Below, piece after piece: positions 60,434 to 64,000 of a stretch of 64,000 bases of DNA. Made by a program: the position numbers and the translations under genes. The DNA is taken from assembly GCA_016718135.1 (NCBI GenBank), contig JADKEF010000017.1:310001-374000 (forward strand). The letters are read 5' to 3'. Origin of the DNA: Acidobacteriota bacterium. Its GTDB lineage: Bacteria > Acidobacteriota > Blastocatellia > Pyrinomonadales > Pyrinomonadaceae. The notes under the pieces were generated by a model. It searched no databases. It had not been told where the DNA came from and was given only the letters and a program-made list of their open reading frames with translations. The stretch's first letter is position 1. Every line of letters starts with the position of its first letter.

Positions 60434-62431
60434 CTAAGATTTGTGGAATATCTCGCCAACTGCGTCGAGATCGCCGGTGATGCGCATTCTCGGCAGGCTT
60501 GCGAGAAAATCACGTCCGTAAGGCTTCGTTCTGAGGCGAGGATCAAGTATTGCGATCACGCCGCGGTCGGTCTTGCTGCGGATCAAACGGCCAATGCCCT
60601 GTTTCAGAGAGATGACTGCTTGCGGGACGCTGTAGTCGAAGAATGAGCGGCCGCCGTTTTCGTCGATGTGGCGGCTGCGGGCGGCGACGAGCGGATCCGA
60701 AGGGACGGCGAATGGGAGTTTGTCGATTATTACGCAGGAGAGCTGTTCACCGCGAACATCGACGCCCTGCCAGAAGCTCGAGGTTGCAAACAACACAGCA
60801 TTCGGCGTCTCGCGAAACTTTTCGAGCAATCCGGTTTTCGACATCGATCCCTGCAAAAAGCACGGATACCCTACGCGGGACGAAACCAGTTCGAACAACG
60901 CAGCCATAGACGAATTGCTTGTGCACAACACGAACGCGTGTCCCTCTGTCACCTGCAAAATACGAACGATCTCAGCCGCAGCCATCGACGAGAACTCCGG
61001 TGCACGCGGGTCGGGCATTCCTTTTGGCAGATAAAGTACGGCTTGCTCTTCGTGATCGAACGACGACGGAGCAATCAGCGTGTCGGTCTGCGAAGCCTTG
61101 AGGCCGAGGCGGTCACGGATAAAATTAAAGCTGCCGTTCGTCGAAAGTGTTGCCGAGGTCAGGACGCACGTATCGACCTTTTCGAAGAGCTTTTCCTGCA
61201 ATAGCGTCGAAACATCGACGGGCGACGCCTGCAGAAAAATGCCGCGGCCGCGGCGTTCTAGCCAGTAAACAAAATTGCTGTCGGCCTGCCTGATAATAAA
61301 ATCAAGATCGAATCTCGCCTGTCGCACACGCCGAACTACGCTCTCAGCCTCGGGTATCTTCTCTGAAAACACATCGGTTGCGGATATCACCGCCGCAAAG
61401 ACATCATCGAGGGCGAAGTAGGCTTCCCCAAGTGCAGTCGGATGGTCGGCTCCATCGACACCGCGCTGTGAAAGCTGCGAATCCGACAGCGGAAATCGTC
61501 CTTCCGCATCGCGAGCTTGCCGAAAACGCAGCCAGAATTGCTCGGTCACCGAATTCACACGCGAACACGCCTTCATTATCGATTGCACCGCCATTGCGTC
61601 GGGGATCGGCAATGCCGCGGCGTCACGCACCAATTCATCAAACTGAAAATTCGAGACCTGGAACCCAAAATAATCAGCCACGATGTCCTCGATCAGATGT
61701 GCCTCGTCAAAAATTACAGTCGAATAATCAGGTATTACCTTGCCGAACTGGTTCCCGCGAACGCTCAGGTCGGCAAAAAACAGATGATGGTTAACAACTA
61801 TTATGTCCGCATTTTCGGCCTTTGCACGCATTCTCGTAATGAAGCATGGCTCGTAATCGGGGCATTTTTGTCCGATGCACGCATCGCCCTTTGCATTGAT
61901 GCGGCTCCAGAAACTGAGATTCTCAGGCAGATACGTCAGCTCGGCACGATCGCCCGTTTGTGTTTCGCGAGACCATTCGCGAACCTCGCGAAAATGATCG
62001 ACCTCATCGACGCCATCGAGCATCGGTTGGTCGTCGGCACGCTGAATCTTGTAGAGACATGCGTAGTTCGCACGGCCTTTCATATAGGCGGCCGAGAATT
62101 CCTTCGGCATGATCTGCTGTAGAAAAGGGACGTCCTTTTCCATCAGCTGTTCCTGCAGATTCTTGGTGCCGGTCGAGATGACGATCCGTTTCTTGTTTTG
62201 GATCGCGGCTGTAATCGCGGGGACGAGATAGGCGAGCGTCTTGCCGGTTCCGGTTCCGGCCTCGACGATCAGGTGGCGTTTATCGCGAATGACACGGGCG
62301 ATCGCCTCGGCCATCTTGATCTGCCCGTCGCGATGCTCGTAATTCTCATGGGACTTAGAGACAAGCCCATCGGGGCCGAAGACTCGATCGAGCGGCTCTG
62401 ACTCAGATTGTTGAGGTTTCCCGACGGGCAT
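60434..62431 (-). CDS. DinG/YoaA-type ATP-dependent DNA helicase
   Basis: From ATG 62431 the 665-residue protein carries superfamily-2 XPD-like motifs: Walker A VEAGTGTGKTLAY near 58, the iron-sulfur cluster Cys set (CLYKIQ, then CIGQKCPDYEPC, near 128-200), DEAH (IFDEAHLIED, near 234) and motif VI QGIGRLIRSKTDRG near 609. These 5'-3' helicases unwind DNA and D- or R-loops during repair. An upstream in-frame start at 62479 would add 16 residues and is less likely. Divergent from the M36 gene. Confidence 0.94.
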   Translation of the reverse strand: MPVGKPQQSESEPLDRVFGPDGLVSKSHENYEHRDGQIKMAEAIARVIRDKRHLIVEAGTGTGKTLAYLVPAITAAIQNKKRIVISTGTKNLQEQLMEKDVPFLQQIMPKEFSAAYMKGRANYACLYKIQRADDQPMLDGVDEVDHFREVREWSRETQTGDRAELTYLPENLSFWSRINAKGDACIGQKCPDYEPCFITRMRAKAENADIIVVNHHLFFADLSVRGNQFGKVIPDYSTVIFDEAHLIEDIVADYFGFQVSNFQFDELVRDAAALPIPDAMAVQSIMKACSRVNSVTEQFWLRFRQARDAEGRFPLSDSQLSQRGVDGADHPTALGEAYFALDDVFAAVISATDVFSEKIPEAESVVRRVRQARFDLDFIIRQADSNFVYWLERRGRGIFLQASPVDVSTLLQEKLFEKVDTCVLTSATLSTNGSFNFIRDRLGLKASQTDTLIAPSSFDHEEQAVLYLPKGMPDPRAPEFSSMAAAEIVRILQVTEGHAFVLCTSNSSMAALFELVSSRVGYPCFLQGSMSKTGLLEKFRETPNAVLFATSSFWQGVDVRGEQLSCVIIDKLPFAVPSDPLVAARSRHIDENGGRSFFDYSVPQAVISLKQGIGRLIRSKTDRGVIAILDPRLRTKPYGRDFLASLPRMRITGDLDAVGEIFHKS

Positions 62432-62578
62432 TTTTTTGACTACGCACCGCCTTTTTGGTTCAATGAGGCGTTGATACAACTTAATTTCGTCGAAACCAAA
62501 GGCAGATTATCCGACGAACTAATATCATAGTTCGTTCGTCTAAGTATCCGAAATTGAAAGCCGATTTTTAGGAAATTC

Positions 62579-64000
62579 ATGAATTTGCAATCCTTCCTGC
62601 GTACCGATCGCAGCGTCATCGCCATACTATTTGTACTTGCTCTCGTTGCTGGATTGGCCTCGCTCCCCTTTGCCTTCCGCACTAAGGCCGCGTTACCGCC
62701 GGCAGAGGCTGGGTTGCCGAACTACGACATTCGCCTTGATAAAGAGGCAAAACCGGTGCTCGATTCTTATCGGCAGATCGCGGGTAGAAGCGAAGCCTCG
62801 ATAGTCGAGTTTCGCGATAATTTTTCCCGTGCGGAAAACAATCTCCGGCGCGTCGTGCCAACTCTGACGACAGTTTACAGCGAAGATCTAAGAATTCCTG
62901 AAGTCATTGCAACCGATGTAAAGCGGGGCAAGGCGTTCCTCTCACGGCCGAGTTCTCAGAAACGATCTGATGTTCTGAAGGCGTTTCTGCGTGACAATTC
63001 GGACCTGATCGGTGCCCGTGCCAATCAGATCGACGAACTCAAGGTTGTGGCAGATTACACAAATCCGGACGGCAATCTTTCGTTTGTTGAGTTAAATCAG
63101 GAGATAAATGGCATACCTGTCTTTCGCGGCGAAGTGAAGGCTGGGTTTACCAAGGCTGTGGAGATCATCCGGGTAATAAACAACTTCGCTTCCGGGATCG
63201 ATCCGGCGTCGGTCTCTAAAGACTTTGGCGACCCTGCTTCGGCAGTCGCGGCAGCGGCTCGACATATAAATGTTGCTCCCGAAAAATTGGATCTTTCTAG
63301 CAATCAGAGCAGTACCGATCTGAGGTCTGTCTTTGGCAATGGCGATTCGGCGACAACGGCCGAGAAGATGTACTTCCCGACCGAGCCCGGCGTCGTTATC
63401 CCGTCGTGGCGTGTGCTGATCTGGCAGCCTGCGAATGCCTATTACATCGTCGTCGATGATCAGGGAATGATGCTTTGGCGAAAGAACCTTACAGATCATC
63501 AGACGCAGCCGGCGACTTACAGCGTATACGCCAGCCCAAGTGCGATGCTCAACATTGCACATAGCCCGTTTCCATTCTCGCCCGGCCCAACATCGCCCGC
63601 CGGGCAGCATGGCACCGCGATCTCCCGCACAAATGTGACGCGCATCGGTAACGAAGCCCCGTACACGTTCAACCAGCTGGGCTGGATCCCCGATGGTAGC
63701 TTCATCACCGACGGTAATAACGTTCAGGCTGGACTCGATCGCGATGGCAACGTCACCGACGGCATCGATCCGAACAGTGAGGCTTTTAGCGGCACTCGGC
63801 TTTTTTCATACACATATCAACCCTACAATCCAAGCACAGGAACGGGAGATGTTCCAATCCCGGCACCGCAAACTTATCCCGGTTCTGCCTTTCAGCAAGG
63901 CATCGTTACGCAGCTCTTTTACACGACCAACTGGTTTCACGACGAAGCCTATCGGCTTGGGTTTACTGAAGCAGCGAGGAATTTTCAGAACGTAAATTTC
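62579..64000 (+). CDS. M36 (fungalysin) metallopeptidase, N-terminal part, runs off window
   Basis: The frame is open from ATG 62579 to the window end (474 residues). It has a signal/anchor segment (SVIAILFVLALVAGLASLPF) and an FTP-like propeptide domain (about 90-300, with FLRDNSDLIGARANQI and FVELNQEINGIPVFRGEVKA). The beginning of the catalytic domain, NWFHDEAYRLGFTEAARNFQ, lies at the edge and is the M36 signature region. The HExxH zinc site should lie beyond the window. These secreted zinc proteases degrade extracellular protein. An upstream GGAAATTC gives only a weak ribosome site. Confidence 0.9.
   Translation, partial: MNLQSFLRTDRSVIAILFVLALVAGLASLPFAFRTKAALPPAEAGLPNYDIRLDKEAKPVLDSYRQIAGRSEASIVEFRDNFSRAENNLRRVVPTLTTVYSEDLRIPEVIATDVKRGKAFLSRPSSQKRSDVLKAFLRDNSDLIGARANQIDELKVVADYTNPDGNLSFVELNQEINGIPVFRGEVKAGFTKAVEIIRVINNFASGIDPASVSKDFGDPASAVAAAARHINVAPEKLDLSSNQSSTDLRSVFGNGDSATTAEKMYFPTEPGVVIPSWRVLIWQPANAYYIVVDDQGMMLWRKNLTDHQTQPATYSVYASPSAMLNIAHSPFPFSPGPTSPAGQHGTAISRTNVTRIGNEAPYTFNQLGWIPDGSFITDGNNVQAGLDRDGNVTDGIDPNSEAFSGTRLFSYTYQPYNPSTGTGDVPIPAPQTYPGSAFQQGIVTQLFYTTNWFHDEAYRLGFTEAARNFQNVNF

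Overview
This 64 kb window looks like a chromosomal segment of an Acidobacteriota bacterium, most likely class Blastocatellia (subdivision 4, Pyrinomonadaceae-like). The reasons are indirect: moderately GC-rich codon use, a TonB receptor with an N-terminal carboxypeptidase-regulatory-like domain, many secreted metallopeptidases, DUF5916/CBM9-like and DUF4097 proteins, and several families of intergenic palindromes. No phage, transposase, rRNA operon or CRISPR array is visible. One tRNA gene, tRNA-Pro(CGG), is present.

Layout. 1-12.8 kb, minus strand: a truncated extended SDR, a secreted GH47 alpha-mannosidase, a two-domain M16 peptidase, a very large reductase / AMP-ligase / carrier-protein / acyltransferase gene now split by two one-base shifts, a LarA-like (DUF2088) protein, an M28 peptidase and a HAD-IB phosphatase. 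12.9-15.5 kb, plus strand: a TPR protein, coaD and an aminotransferase. 15.5-19.7 kb, minus strand: a nucleoside-salvage unit (split pyrimidine-nucleoside phosphorylase, BMP lipoprotein, double ATPase, VOC protein) without permease genes. 19.9-22.4 kb, minus strand: ispF, ispD and a split PIN/TRAM gene, the same neighbourhood as yacL-ispD-ispF in Bacillus. 22.6-27 kb: cytochrome c, TIGR01777 epimerase, EamA transporter, a perfect-period 42-bp tandem array and lysS. 27-34.4 kb: mfd, a zinc-ribbon/HExxH protein, a SurA-like isomerase, citrate synthase and a small secreted protein. 34.5-42 kb: tadA, DUF2270, zf-TFIIB, an esterase, inositol monophosphatase, an A+T-rich glycosyltransferase and an orphan FtsX-type permease. 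42-53.5 kb: large secreted or envelope proteins (DUF4097, DUF5916, glycine-zipper protein, O-antigen ligase-like protein, HEAT-like giant). 53.8-56.5 kb: rpsU, surE, pcm, dedA and tRNA-Pro. 56.5-64 kb: TonB receptor, PepSY protein, queD, a DinG-type helicase and a truncated M36 peptidase.

How the parts work together. Much of the window is envelope and scavenging biology: outer-membrane receptor, secreted M16/M28/M36 peptidases, GH47 mannosidase, esterase and polysaccharide genes. Housekeeping genes (coaD, ispDF, lysS, mfd, gltA, tadA, rpsU, surE-pcm, queD) are scattered among them. The most interesting system is the 5-13 kb lipid region, where the multidomain enzyme resembles ElbD of Myxococcus xanthus and could make the ether lipids known from subdivision 4 Acidobacteria.

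Caveat on sequence quality. Three genes between 5 and 22.5 kb (the ElbD-like gene, the nucleoside phosphorylase and the PIN/TRAM gene) are each continuous in protein homology but broken by one- or two-base shifts at short runs. This pattern suggests residual indel errors in the assembly rather than three independent pseudogenes, but real mutation cannot be excluded from sequence alone.
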